Assembly (NCBI GenBank): GCA_042408595.1
Contig: JBHOQX010000131.1
Coordinates: 77,546-141,545, forward strand
Direction of reading: 5' to 3'
Source of the DNA: JBHOQX01 sp042408595
GTDB lineage: Bacteria; Chloroflexota; Chloroflexia; Chloroflexales; Roseiflexaceae
Length of the DNA: 64,000 nt
In this document: in pieces, positions 1 to 9,044 of the stretch
Numbering within the stretch: position 1 is the stretch's first letter
Layout: each line of letters opens with the position of its first letter
Program-made: the position numbers and the translations under genes
Notes under the pieces: generated by a model
Database searches by the model: none
What the model was told of the DNA's origin: nothing
Seen by the model: the letters and a program-made list of their open reading frames with translations, nothing else

Positions 1-426
1 TTCGACCGTAGTGGTATAGGAACGGCGCCAATTATCTATTTAGTCGAGGCAAATTCACGATATGACGCGATCGTTACGCATATATCTGAGCAAATTCAGG
101 ACGGCAAGATTATCGGCTTTACCTCGGTCATCAGCTTAAAAGAGGTTCTCACCCAGCCACTATGACACGTTAATCTCACGCTTGCGCAAAAATATCGCGC
201 CATTCGTCTTGAGCGCGAGTATTTCTCGACGCTATCAATTAACTCGGGCATCGCAGACCGAGCAGCTGAGTTGCGTGCGCGGCATCGTCTCAGAACGCCG
301 GATGCCCTGCAAATTGCCGCCGCCCTGTCGGTTGGATGCCGGGCATTCCTCACGAATGATGCCAGCCTCGGCCGCATGAACGAATTGCGGGTCCTCGGGC
401 TGGACGATTTCAGTGCGGCATCCTGA
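1..426 (+). pseudogene. PIN-domain (VapC-like) ribonuclease toxin remnant, interrupted by an in-frame stop
   Basis: Reading frame 1 from the left edge encodes a PIN-domain protein in two pieces. The first 54 codons hold IIYLVEAN and SLKEVLTQPL; the piece after the stop holds RTPDALQIAAAL and FLTNDASLGR. The conserved acidic residues of PIN nucleases are all present (Asp codon 2, Glu of KEVL, Asp of PDAL, Asp of TND). A TGA at 163-165 breaks the frame exactly where relatives usually read PLRxGN, so a CGA-to-TGA change is the simplest explanation. The 5' end and any antitoxin lie outside the window. The first 300 bases are visibly richer in A+T than the rest, which suggests transfer. Stop-codon readthrough or a sequencing error remain possible. 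Confidence 0.75.
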
Positions 427-528
427 ACACCTCGCTTTATCGCCGCCCCCGCCGCCAGCGCCGCCCGCCCGGCCAGGCGGATCAACATGCTCTCGGCTGC
501 CTCTGCTCCGCCAGGCGCGCCCGGCCCA

Positions 529-1389
529 TCACCCAGCCGCGGTGGGCCGGCCATTCGCCGCCTGGAGCGCGCTGCTGCGCTCGTAGACCCGCACGCTATC
601 GCCCACCCCCACGCCGAGAGTCTGGGCGGCGTTGCCGTTGCGCACCGCGATCTCCAGGCGGTCGCTGCTGCCGATCAGCGCCATCAGCGCGCCGAGCGGC
701 GCGTGCGCGTAGGTCCGGTAGAGCCCAGGGATGTGCTGCCCAATGAGCTCGGCGGTCAACTCCGGGCCGATGCCGGCCTGCTCCAGATGCCGCGGGGTGA
801 TGTTGGTGATGCAGTTACCGAAATGGTCGATGTGGATGATCCGCCCAACCAGCCCGCCGGCGCGGTGCGGCCCCGGCTGCTCCAGCGCTGCCTCGGTGAT
901 CGCCGGGCGCTCCGGACCGAGCGCCGTACGCGGGACGCCCCTGGCCAAGTGTGCCGCGACCGGCGCGAAGATATCGCGCCCGTGGAAGGTACTGCTGACG
1001 TTCGCCAGCCAGTAGCGCCGCTCGGTCAGCTCCGTCACCGCGCAGCGCCCCGGCCCCCACTGCTCCAGCGCGTCGCGCCAGACATACGTCAGCACGCCGT
1101 TGTCCGGGGCGACAAACCACGCCGCCGGCGTCTCCAGCACGATCGCCGCGCGGTCCCCGCCGACGCCCGGATCGACCACCACCAGATGCACGGTGCCGGG
1201 CGGAAAGTAGCCGTCGAAGGTCTGCACCATGTACGCCCCCTGGTGAATGTTCTGCGGCGAGACCTGGTGCGTGATGTCGATCAACCGGGCGGCCGGCGCG
1301 ATGCCGAGAATCACGCCCTTCATGATCCCAACGTAACTGTCCTCAACGCCGAAATCGGTCGTCAGCGTGATGATCCCGCTGGGATTCAT
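529..1389 (-). CDS. SAM hydroxide adenosyltransferase (S-adenosyl-L-methionine hydrolase, DUF62 family)
   Basis: The 286-residue product matches the family that cleaves S-adenosylmethionine to adenosine and methionine using an activated water. It begins MNPSGIITLTTDFG, carrying the family's TTDFG motif, followed by DSYVGIMKGV. VVDPGVGGDR supplies the Asp and Arg, and FHGRDIFAPVAAHLA the His, of the known Asp-Arg-His active site. The ATG at 1389 was chosen because AAGGGGGT lies just upstream and the family starts there; an upstream extension of the frame has no family similarity. It is probably a cytoplasmic enzyme of SAM homeostasis. A degenerate octamer array lies about 20 bases upstream of the start. 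The gene converges on the PIN remnant. Confidence 0.88.
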   Translation of the reverse strand: MNPSGIITLTTDFGVEDSYVGIMKGVILGIAPAARLIDITHQVSPQNIHQGAYMVQTFDGYFPPGTVHLVVVDPGVGGDRAAIVLETPAAWFVAPDNGVLTYVWRDALEQWGPGRCAVTELTERRYWLANVSSTFHGRDIFAPVAAHLARGVPRTALGPERPAITEAALEQPGPHRAGGLVGRIIHIDHFGNCITNITPRHLEQAGIGPELTAELIGQHIPGLYRTYAHAPLGALMALIGSSDRLEIAVRNGNAAQTLGVGVGDSVRVYERSSALQAANGRPTAAG

Positions 1390-1410
1390 CGGCACCCCCT
1401 TGCAATGCGA

Positions 1411-1442
1411 CGATGACCAGGTGACACGATGACGAGATGACC
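1411..1442. repeat. Degenerate 8-bp tandem array (4 units)
   Basis: Four consecutive octamers, CGATGACC, AGGTGACA, CGATGACG and AGATGACC, fit the pattern NGRTGACN. The array ends 22 bases upstream of the minus-strand SAM hydrolase start. A longer array with the same pattern is found upstream of plsX at 51711-51766. The function is unknown. Confidence 0.75.
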
Positions 1443-1501
1443 TATGAGGGCAGGGGCCTGGGCGGTAGTGCGTCGATTGCAGCAGCTGCACCCTCACCGC
1501 A

Positions 1502-3256
1502 CTAGGCCCCGATCTCCGCCCGAAGCCGCCCGAGGTCCACATCCACATCCGAGAACTCGCGCTGCAGGTCGGTCAGCAGAGCCTGCTGCGAGCGGATGAA
1601 GCGTGTGTACGGGCCGAGCGCCTCGCGCACACGGGCGATCATCTGGTCGAGCTCAGCGTCGAACTGGCGCTGCATTGTACCGCTCAGTTGCTCACGCATT
1701 GCCACGATCTTGTCGCGGAACTGATTCTTGAGCTGGCGGCGCTTGTTCGGGATGACATACAGCCCGCCGATCGCGATCACGCCGGCCGCCAGCACGCCGG
1801 TGATGTCCAGCGCCAGCGTCGGCAGCGTGGCCGCCAGCAGCGCGCCGATCCCCACCGCCCCGATCTCGGTCAGCGCCGTCGCCGCCAGCGCGCCGCGCAC
1901 ATCCTCGACCATCTGCTCCGCCTCGACCTTCTGGTCGTAGTTGGCGACGACCTTCTGCGACTGGCGTAGCACCGACTCAAGCAGCGCGCCGCGATTGTAC
2001 TCGAACGAGCCGCCGACATCGCCGATCAGGCCGTGGCCATGCTCGGGGATGCGATTGCGCTGCAGGTAATCCATGATCGCCTGCCAGAGGCGCAGGTTCT
2101 TTTCAATCATCCAGTCGATCAACTGGTGCAGCCGCTGCTCGATCTGCTGCGGCACATCCGCCACAACTTCTTCCTCGAACGCCGCCTTCACCTCGTCCGT
2201 CCGGCGCAGGTTCCAGATGTTGCCGAGCCGGATCGTCTCATCGAAGAACCGCATCCCGCGCAGCTCGAATTCGTTCAGCACATTGTCTACGCCCGACAGA
2301 TGGTACTCGAAATCGTGCATCAGGTCGTCGCCGAACAGGTCGAGCTGGCGGTCGATGTTCTCCAGCGTCGTCACATCCTGCTGGAGCGTCTGCAGGCGCG
2401 CCTCGACCGCGCCGAGGTACTTGTCGGTGAGCCGCTGTGCCACCCCGATCGGGTTGAGCAGCTTGAGGCGCACGCGCTCCGCTTCGTCCAGCCGTTCGAC
2501 GACGTAGCGCTCGAAGGCCTCGAAGCCGCTGGCCTCCCACGCCGCGCCGTCCGCCCCCGCCATGCGCGCCCGCTGCGCCAGCCGCGCCGAGACGGCGAAC
2601 ACCTCCGGCGTGAACCCCAGCAGGTCACGCACGTTCTCCTTGATGAACGCGATCACCTGCGCCTGCTCGTCGGGGCTCAGCAGGTCGACCTTGTTCAGCA
2701 CGAACAGGACTTTCTTGCCCCATTCCCGGATGGCCTCCAGAAAGGCCCGCTCGCTTTCGGTGAACGGCCGGTCCGCCGAGGTGACGAACAGCACCAGGTC
2801 GGCCCGCGGGATGAACTCGCGCGTCAGCTCTTCGTGGCGGCGGATGATCGCGTTCGTGCCGGGCGTGTCCACCACCACGATCTGGCGCAGGATGTCGGCG
2901 GGGAAGGCGCGTTCGAGCAGGAATTCCTCGCGCAGGTATTCGCGCGGCTCCGGCCCGTAGCGCAGCAGCGTGATCCGGTCGGTCGTCGGCGTCACCCCCT
3001 CGGGCAGCACCCGATCGCCGAGCAGGGCGTTGATAAAGCTCGACTTGCCGGAGTTGAACTCGCCGGCGACCACCAGCAGAAAGAGCTCTTCGAGATGCGC
3101 GATCGTCTCGTTGAGCGTGCGCAAATCGCCAGGGGCAACATCCCCGCCGAAGCGGCGCAGCGTCTCGCGCAGCCGCTCGAGCACGCCGCGCTCGCGCTCG
3201 AGCAGCTCCGCCTGGCGCTCGGTCAGCACTTTCCGTTGGCTTAGAAGTCCGAACAC
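1502..3256 (-). CDS. Dynamin-like GTPase (bacterial dynamin-like protein family)
   Basis: The 584-residue product has a complete GTPase domain near its N-terminus: G1 AGEFNSGKSSFINALLG (about residues 60-76), G2 PTTDRIT, G3 VVDTPGTN and G4 FVLNKVDLL. Long helical segments follow. A hydrophobic pair of segments near residues 470-520 (ALTEIGAVGIGALLAA, then ITGVLAAGVIAIGGLYVI) resembles the membrane paddle of bacterial dynamins. Family members bind and remodel membranes in a GTP-dependent way. The GTG at 3256 is preferred because GAGG lies just upstream and the reading upstream of it is not conserved-looking; an upstream start at 3370 is possible. The gene is transcribed divergently from the S58 peptidase gene. 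Confidence 0.86.
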   Translation of the reverse strand: MFGLLSQRKVLTERQAELLERERGVLERLRETLRRFGGDVAPGDLRTLNETIAHLEELFLLVVAGEFNSGKSSFINALLGDRVLPEGVTPTTDRITLLRYGPEPREYLREEFLLERAFPADILRQIVVVDTPGTNAIIRRHEELTREFIPRADLVLFVTSADRPFTESERAFLEAIREWGKKVLFVLNKVDLLSPDEQAQVIAFIKENVRDLLGFTPEVFAVSARLAQRARMAGADGAAWEASGFEAFERYVVERLDEAERVRLKLLNPIGVAQRLTDKYLGAVEARLQTLQQDVTTLENIDRQLDLFGDDLMHDFEYHLSGVDNVLNEFELRGMRFFDETIRLGNIWNLRRTDEVKAAFEEEVVADVPQQIEQRLHQLIDWMIEKNLRLWQAIMDYLQRNRIPEHGHGLIGDVGGSFEYNRGALLESVLRQSQKVVANYDQKVEAEQMVEDVRGALAATALTEIGAVGIGALLAATLPTLALDITGVLAAGVIAIGGLYVIPNKRRQLKNQFRDKIVAMREQLSGTMQRQFDAELDQMIARVREALGPYTRFIRSQQALLTDLQREFSDVDVDLGRLRAEIGA

Positions 3257-3409
3257 ACACGCCTCGTTTCGATCATTGCGCGCCGGGCGGCGCAGGTGTA
3301 CCCTATCAAAAAGTGTACCGTGAAGGTAGGCGGCGCGCAAGCGCATCCCGCCGGCAGCGTGGACGGTCACCCTATCGGTTCGTTGTTAGGAACATCTCGG
3401 AGGCACGCC

Positions 3410-4399
3410 ATGGCGGGCTCGCTCACATCGGTTCCCGGCGTCGCCGTCGGCCACGCCCATGACTTGGAGGCGCTCACCGGCTGCACCGTCGTGCTGCTGC
3501 CGCCCGGCGCCACCGTTGGAGTGGATGTGCGCGGCGGCGCGCCGGCCACCCGCGAGACCGACCTGCTCCGCCCAACCGCCATGGTGCCGCACGTGGACGC
3601 GATCTGCCTCTGCGGCGGCAGCGCCTTCGGGCTGGACGCAGCCGGCGGTGTGATGCGCTGGCTCCGGGCCCAGGGGCGCGGCTTCGAGGCCGGAGTCGCC
3701 CGCGTGCCGATCGTCCCGGCGGCGGCGATCTTCGACCTCGGCATCGGCCGGGCCGATCGCTGGCCGGACGCCGCCACGGGCGAGGCCGCCTGCCGCGCCG
3801 CCTCGACCGACCCCGTCGCGGAGGGATGCGTCGGGGCAGGGGCCGGCGCGACGGTCGGCAAGCTGCTCGGCCCCGCCGCCGCGATGAAGAGCGGCCTCGG
3901 CTCCAGCGCGCTGCTACTGCCCGACGGCACGACCGTCGCCGCGTTGGCGGTGACCAACGCCCTCGGTGATGTCTACCGCGACGGCACACACGCGATCATC
4001 GCCGGAGCGCGGCGGCCCGATGGAGGCTTCGCCGGGCCGGCGGCGCTCGGGTCCGGCCGGCTGCCTGGGCCGGGCGAGCATACCACCCTGGCCGTCGTCG
4101 TGACGGACGCCGCGCTCGACAAGGCCGGCTGCCAGAAGCTGGCCGAGATGGCTCAGGACGCCCTCGCCCGCACCATCCGCCCCGTCCATACCCCCTTCGA
4201 CGGCGACATCGTCTTCGCCGCGGCGACCGGGGCGCGCCCCACGCCCGGCCTGCTGCGCCTCGGGGCCGCCGCCGCCGACGCGCTCGCCGCGGCGATCGAG
4301 CGCAGCGTCCTGTTGGCGACGTCGCTCGGCGGCCTGCCGGCGTGCGGGGAGAGGGCGAGCTACGCCGGCCATGTTCCACACCCCGCGAACAAGCACTGA
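3410..4399 (+). CDS. P1/S58 family peptidase (DmpA/BapA-like beta-peptidyl aminopeptidase family)
   Basis: The 329-residue protein has the features of self-processing Ntn-fold S58 peptidases: N-terminal TSVPGVAVGHAHD, then GVDVRGGAPATRETDLL, LCGGSAFGLDAAGGVMRWL, and a C-terminal half beginning near KSGLGSSALLLPDGTTVAALAVTN. In the family the precursor cleaves itself and exposes a Ser or Thr nucleophile. The GLGSS region is the likely processing neighbourhood, but the exact residue cannot be fixed here. The start at 3410 follows a clear GGAGG. No signal peptide is visible. The substrate is unknown; relatives act on N-terminal D- or beta-amino acids. The gene converges on the amylosucrase gene. 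Confidence 0.82.
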   Translation: MAGSLTSVPGVAVGHAHDLEALTGCTVVLLPPGATVGVDVRGGAPATRETDLLRPTAMVPHVDAICLCGGSAFGLDAAGGVMRWLRAQGRGFEAGVARVPIVPAAAIFDLGIGRADRWPDAATGEAACRAASTDPVAEGCVGAGAGATVGKLLGPAAAMKSGLGSSALLLPDGTTVAALAVTNALGDVYRDGTHAIIAGARRPDGGFAGPAALGSGRLPGPGEHTTLAVVVTDAALDKAGCQKLAEMAQDALARTIRPVHTPFDGDIVFAAATGARPTPGLLRLGAAAADALAAAIERSVLLATSLGGLPACGERASYAGHVPHPANKH

Positions 4400-4456
4400 A
4401 TCGGCACGATCTCCCACCCATCCCTGGCATCTTGGCGATCCACTCCGGCACAAGCA

Positions 4457-6412
4457 TCACGCGGGCGCGGGCGTCAGCCAGACGAACTGGTACGGCTCGA
4501 GCGTCAGCGGCGCATCCGCCGTGCGCAGCTCGTCGCTGATCAGGTCGCGGAAGCGGTAGCCGGGGCCGTAGACCCGCAGCCGGTTGGCGTCCATCGCCTG
4601 CGGCCGCTCCGAGACATTCGCCACGACCAGCACCCGCTGGCCGCCGTGGTCGCGGGCGTAGCCGAACAGGTGCGGGTTGCCGGCGTCGATCAGATCCATT
4701 GCCCCATTCCACAGGGCCGGCTGCGCCTTGCGCAGCGCGATCAGCCGGCGCACCCCGGCGAACACCCGCCCCTCGATCGTCGTCGGGTCACCCCGGCGGG
4801 CCAGCCGCGCCTCGTCCAGCCGCGGCCGGTGAATCCAGCGGCTGTCATCCGCCTCGGCGGGGTTCAGGGCATAGCTGTAATCGTTCAAGGTGCCCAGCTC
4901 ATCGCCTAGATAGATCAGCGGGATGCCGCCGATGCTCATGATGATGCTATGGAGCAGCAGGATGCGGCGCAGCGCCAGCTCGACCCCCTGCGGGTCGCTG
5001 GCCTGCAGCGCCGCCTCCAGCCCCGCGAGCGAGGCCAGCGTCCCGCTGACCCGCGCGTCGCCGGTCGTCGGGTTCTCCTGAAACGGCACGCCGCGGGCGA
5101 ACGAACCGTCGAAGCGTCCGTGGTAGAAGTCGTTCAGAAAACGGCGGTGCCAGAAGGGGTCGATGCCGAGTGAGCGCGCCTCGTCGTCGTCGAACGTCCA
5201 GCCGATGTCGTCGTGCGAGCGCAAGTAGTTGAGCCAGGCGCAACCCGGCGGCAGGCGGAAATGCTGCTGCAGCGACAGATGCAGCAGCCGCGTCTCGCGC
5301 GTCGCCAGCGACTCCCACAGCAGCGCCATCAGCAGCGGATTGTAGGAAAGCTGGCACTCTTCTGGACTGATGTAGCTGTTCACATCGCGCGGAGCAACGA
5401 TCGCCTCCGAGAGGAACAGCAGCGACGGCGCGGCGATACGCGCGATCGCGTTGAACGCCCGGATGATCGCGTGCGCCTGCGGCAGATTCTCACAGCTCGT
5501 GCCCATTTCCTTCCAGATGAACGCTACTGCGTCGAGCCGCAGCACCGACACGCCCAGGTTGGCGATGAACAGCATCTCCTCGGCCATCGCGCGGAAGACG
5601 GCCGGGTTGGCGTAGTTCAGGTCCCACTGGAAGCTATTGAACGTCGTCCAGACCCAGGCGCGCAGATCGTCGCGCCAGGTGAAGCTGCCGCGCCGCACCG
5701 TCGGGAAGATCTCGCGCAGCGTCCGCTGATACTGGTCGGGCAGCGTGCGGTCGGGAAAAAAATAGTAGAAGTCGACGTACTCCGGGTCGCCAGCCTGCGC
5801 CCGCCGTGCCCACTCGTGCTCGTCCGACGTGTGGTTGAAGACGAAGTCGAGCACCAGGCTGATACCGTGCGTCTGCAACTCTTCCGCCAGACGGCGCAGG
5901 TCGTCGGTTGTGCCAAGCGCCGGGTTGACCTCGCGGAAGCTGCTGACGGCGTAGCCGCCGTCGCTGTTGCCCTCCGGGCTGCGGAACAGCGGCATCAGGT
6001 GCAGCATGGTCAGACCAAGCTCGCGCAGGTATGGGATGCGCGCCCACACCCCGTCGAGCGTGCCAGCGAAGCGGTCCACATAGCCGACGCCGCCGGTCAT
6101 CTCCTGCGACTGGAACCAGGACCGATCGGCCTCGCGTACAGCATCGAGCCGCTTCAGCCAGGCCGAACGCGCCAGCCAGGAGCGCCCCGCCGCCAAGAGG
6201 AGCTGTTCGAGATGGTAAAAGAAGTCGTAGCTCGCGCCGTAGAGGCCGTACAGCAGGCCGAACAACCGCTCCCACTCGCGCTGCAGGCGATCTTCGAAGG
6301 CGCCCAGCTCGGCGGGGTGGGCGGCCGCGGCGGTGAGCTCGGCCCGCACCCGCGGCCAGAGCCGTTGCAGCGAGAGCGCTGCCCGCCGGCGGACGAGATC
6401 GGCATCGGTCAT
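4457..6412 (-). CDS. Amylosucrase-type alpha-glucan enzyme (GH13 subfamily 4)
   Basis: The 651-residue protein is full length for amylosucrase, which transfers glucose from sucrose to alpha-1,4-glucan. After a helical N-terminal region come the GH13 regions: LHLMPLFRSPEGNSDGGYAV, ISLVLDFVFNHTS (region I), VSVLRLDAVAFIWKEMGT (region II, nucleophile Asp), LLFLSEAIVAP (region III, acid Glu) and LNYLRSHDDIGW (region IV). The EGNSDGGYAVS and HDDIGWTF contexts are typical of the amylosucrase subfamily rather than alpha-amylases. It could instead be a related sucrose hydrolase. No signal peptide is seen, so it probably acts in the cytoplasm. The ATG at 6412 follows GAGGA. The upstream spacer contains degenerate AGGACGA repeats. 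Confidence 0.86.
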   Translation of the reverse strand: MTDADLVRRRAALSLQRLWPRVRAELTAAAAHPAELGAFEDRLQREWERLFGLLYGLYGASYDFFYHLEQLLLAAGRSWLARSAWLKRLDAVREADRSWFQSQEMTGGVGYVDRFAGTLDGVWARIPYLRELGLTMLHLMPLFRSPEGNSDGGYAVSSFREVNPALGTTDDLRRLAEELQTHGISLVLDFVFNHTSDEHEWARRAQAGDPEYVDFYYFFPDRTLPDQYQRTLREIFPTVRRGSFTWRDDLRAWVWTTFNSFQWDLNYANPAVFRAMAEEMLFIANLGVSVLRLDAVAFIWKEMGTSCENLPQAHAIIRAFNAIARIAAPSLLFLSEAIVAPRDVNSYISPEECQLSYNPLLMALLWESLATRETRLLHLSLQQHFRLPPGCAWLNYLRSHDDIGWTFDDDEARSLGIDPFWHRRFLNDFYHGRFDGSFARGVPFQENPTTGDARVSGTLASLAGLEAALQASDPQGVELALRRILLLHSIIMSIGGIPLIYLGDELGTLNDYSYALNPAEADDSRWIHRPRLDEARLARRGDPTTIEGRVFAGVRRLIALRKAQPALWNGAMDLIDAGNPHLFGYARDHGGQRVLVVANVSERPQAMDANRLRVYGPGYRFRDLISDELRTADAPLTLEPYQFVWLTPAPA

Positions 6413-6596
6413 GGCGTTTCCTCACCAGACAACGGCGAACGACGGAGGACGAAGGACGAAGACCGGCTGTAGCTATGGCCACGAGGTTGGACACAGGGAA
6501 ACGCGTTGCATGCATCATGCATCGCTCGTCCCTGAAACCATCATGCACGACGGACCACGCACGACACACTCCGTGTAGCGTATCAGCGTGTCACCT

Positions 6597-7538
6597 TCAT
6601 ACCAGGGCCGCATCCGCCCGCTCCGCCGGGGGCGCCGGCTCGGCGCGCGCGGTGACGACGATGCCGGCCAGCAGGACAACGAAGCCGAGCAGTTGCAGCG
6701 GACGGAACCACTCGCCGAAGAACAGCAGCGCCAGCGCCGCCGAGCCGATCGGCTCGCCCAGGATGACCACGGCAACCACCGTGGCCGGCAGGAAGCGCAG
6801 CGCCCAGTTGAACGAGGTATGGCCCAGCAGCTGCGGCCCGAGCGCCAGGCCGAGCAGCAGCAGGTAGGCCAGGGGCGGGTAGCCGGCGAACGGATTCGCG
6901 CCGCGGCCGGTGCGCAGGCTGCCGGCGGCAGCCAGCACGAGCAGCACGACCGCCGCCGTCGTGTACACCAGGAAGATGTACGGCAGCGTCGCCATCCGCT
7001 GGCGCAGGCCGCGCCCGATCAGGAAATAGCCGGAGCCGGCGATCGCGCCGAGCAGCGCCAGCCCGTTCCCCAGCGTCGCGTTCGGGCCGCCGCCCACGCC
7101 GTCGCTGTAGGCGATCAGCGCCGTGCCGCCGATCGTCGCCAGGATGCCCCACCACGCCGTGGCAGGCAGGCGCTCGCGCAGCAGCAGCGCCGCGGCCAGC
7201 CCGACCCACAGCGGGTTCGTGCCGACCAGCGCGACCGACGACGCGACCGAGGTGTAGGCGAGCGATGAGATCCACGCGGCGAAGTGCACCGCTAGAAACG
7301 CCCCGGATGCCAGCGCCAGCAGCAGATCGCGGCGGCACAGCGCGTGCAGCGTCCGGCGGGAGAACAGCAGCGCCAGCGGCAGCAGGATGAGCGCCGCCAG
7401 CCCCAGCCGCCCCGCGGCGATCGTGAGCGAGGGCATGCCCAGCCCCTGCGCGAAACGGATCATAATCGAGGACGTTGCAGCCATCAGAATACCGCCGGAG
7501 AGCACCAGGAAGGGAAGGGCGCGCGTAGGTTGGTGCAT
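6597..7538 (-). CDS. EamA/DMT-superfamily membrane transporter
   Basis: The 313-residue protein has about ten hydrophobic segments and two tandem EamA halves. The first opens with LPFLVLSGGILMAATSSIMIRFA and includes GTNPLWVGLAAALLLRE; the second contains LLGHTSFNWALRFLPATVVA and ILGEPIGSAALALLFFGE. Both halves show the GxxP/GEP pattern typical of drug/metabolite exporters. Substrates of the family vary widely (amino acids, metabolites) and none can be inferred here. The ATG at 7538 was chosen because the protein then begins just before the first membrane helix; no strong ribosome-binding site precedes it. It is transcribed divergently from the GT4 gene. Confidence 0.85.
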   Translation of the reverse strand: MHQPTRALPFLVLSGGILMAATSSIMIRFAQGLGMPSLTIAAGRLGLAALILLPLALLFSRRTLHALCRRDLLLALASGAFLAVHFAAWISSLAYTSVASSVALVGTNPLWVGLAAALLLRERLPATAWWGILATIGGTALIAYSDGVGGGPNATLGNGLALLGAIAGSGYFLIGRGLRQRMATLPYIFLVYTTAAVVLLVLAAAGSLRTGRGANPFAGYPPLAYLLLLGLALGPQLLGHTSFNWALRFLPATVVAVVILGEPIGSAALALLFFGEWFRPLQLLGFVVLLAGIVVTARAEPAPPAERADAALV

Positions 7539-7770
7539 AGGAACACCATTGCCGCAAGACAAAGAACGAAGAACGAACGGAGGCCATACGAACGATAGTT
7601 CGACCGTGACCGTGGCCCGGCGTGCGTTTGGCTTTCGCCCCCGGTCCACCCGCCACCGTCCAGCCTCTGCCCCACGCGGACAATACCACGCGCGCCTGCG
7701 ACCGTCAATCCCGCGGATCGCGCGTCACCGTCACCTCGCACGCCCTGCGCCGGTGAACGCACGAACGTGC

Positions 7771-7776
7771 TACAAT
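7771..7776 (+). promoter_or_regulatory. Extended -10 promoter element for the GT4 gene
   Basis: TACAAT is preceded directly by TGC, which gives an extended -10 box; no -35 match lies at the right distance. The predicted start point is about 20 bases before the GT4 ATG, which has GGAGG upstream. Confidence 0.6.
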
Positions 7777-7805
7777 GTCAGGATAGGTGTGCTGTCGGAG
7801 GTTGA

Positions 7806-9044
7806 ATGCGTGTCTTGATGCTCTCATGGGAATATCCGCCGCACGTGATCGGCGGGCTCGGCCGCCACGTCACCGAACTGGCCCGCGCGCTGCCCCGCAC
7901 TGGGGCCGAGGTCCACGTGCTCACACCGCGACTGCGCGGCGGCCTGGCCGAAGAGCGGCCCGTGCCCGGTGTCGTCGTCCAGCGGATCGAGCCGCCGCGG
8001 CTGACGGACTCGGGCTATGTGCCGTTTGTCGAGGCGGCCAACGCGGTGATCGAGCAGGCCGCCCGCGCCGCACACGCTGGCGAGCGCCCGTTCGACCTGA
8101 TCCACGCGCACGACTGGCTGATGGCGAAGGCTGCGACGGCGCTCAAGTATGCCTGGCGCGTCCCCCTCATTGCGACCATTCACGCGACCGAGCGCGGCCG
8201 CGGCCAGGGCAACCTTCTCAACCGCGGCCACTCCGATCAGATCGACGCGATCGAGTGGGGGCTGACCTACGAAGCCTGGCGGGTGATCGTCTGCTCGCGC
8301 TTCATGGCCGGGCAGGTGCAGGCGTTCTTTGAGACGCCGGCGGACAAGATCGACATCGTGCCGAACGGTGTGCGCCTGCGGCGGCGGCCGTTCGCCTCCG
8401 CAGCGGAGCGCCAGGCGTTCCGTGCCCAATTCGTGCCACCGGGCGCGCCGCTGGTCTTTTCCGTCAGCCGGCTGGTGTATGAGAAGGGCGTGCAGGTGTT
8501 GATCGACGCCTGGCCGGCGACGCGGGCCGCCTTTCCCGGCGCACGCCTGCTGCTCGCTGGCGTGGGCGAGTACATGGACCCGCTCAAGCAGCGTGCCTGG
8601 GACCTCGGCCTCGGTCACGAGATCATCTTCGCCGGGCACATCAGCGAACACGAGAAGGACAAACTCTTCGCCGCCGCCGACCTGGCGGTCTTCCCCTCGC
8701 TCTACGAGCCGTTCGGGATCGTCGCGCTGGAGGCGATGGCCGCCGGCTGCCCGGTGATCGTAGCCGATACCGGCGGGCTGGCCGAGGTGGTGCGCCAGGG
8801 CGAGACCGGGCTGCGCGTCCCGCCGAACGACCCCGGCGCGCTGGCCGCCGGCATGATCGCGACACTGCGCGAGCCGGCGCGCGCTCAGGCGTATGCGCGC
8901 GCCGCGCTGTCGGACGTGCGCGCCAACTACACCTGGCCGCGGATCGCTGCCGCGACCGCCGCAGTCTACGCGCGTGCTCGCGCAGAGTGGAGCGCTACTG
9001 GCTGGGGCAAGGAGCTGGCGCAACATGAAACCGATCGATCCTGA
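7806..9044 (+). CDS. Family 4 glycosyltransferase (glycogen-synthase-like, GT-B fold)
   Basis: The 412-residue product starts MRVLMLSWEYPPHVIGGLG, the N-terminal nucleotide-sugar transferase signature with the HxGGLG-like loop. Its C-terminal half carries FSVSRLVYEKGVQVLI and the EPFGIVALEAMAAG motif, the E-x7-E donor-site signature of GT4. IHAHDWLMAKA is also typical of the starch/glycogen-synthase-like branch. It probably transfers glucose from a nucleotide sugar to an alpha-glucan or glycoside, but the acceptor is unknown. The ATG at 7806 follows GGAGG. The last dozen residues (GKELAQHETDRS) are encoded by one copy of a 33-bp duplication and are unlikely to be ancestral sequence. Confidence 0.87.
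   Translation: MRVLMLSWEYPPHVIGGLGRHVTELARALPRTGAEVHVLTPRLRGGLAEERPVPGVVVQRIEPPRLTDSGYVPFVEAANAVIEQAARAAHAGERPFDLIHAHDWLMAKAATALKYAWRVPLIATIHATERGRGQGNLLNRGHSDQIDAIEWGLTYEAWRVIVCSRFMAGQVQAFFETPADKIDIVPNGVRLRRRPFASAAERQAFRAQFVPPGAPLVFSVSRLVYEKGVQVLIDAWPATRAAFPGARLLLAGVGEYMDPLKQRAWDLGLGHEIIFAGHISEHEKDKLFAAADLAVFPSLYEPFGIVALEAMAAGCPVIVADTGGLAEVVRQGETGLRVPPNDPGALAAGMIATLREPARAQAYARAALSDVRANYTWPRIAAATAAVYARARAEWSATGWGKELAQHETDRS

Noticed and set aside
2033..3244. A 403-codon open frame on the plus strand opposite the dynamin-like GTPase
   Set aside because: The composition is typical of antisense frames, and all GTPase motifs are on the other strand.
3290..3330. GTGTACC direct repeat in the GTPase-S58 divergent spacer as an operator
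   Set aside because: It has only two 7-bp copies, with no symmetry and no nearby promoter boxes that I could define.
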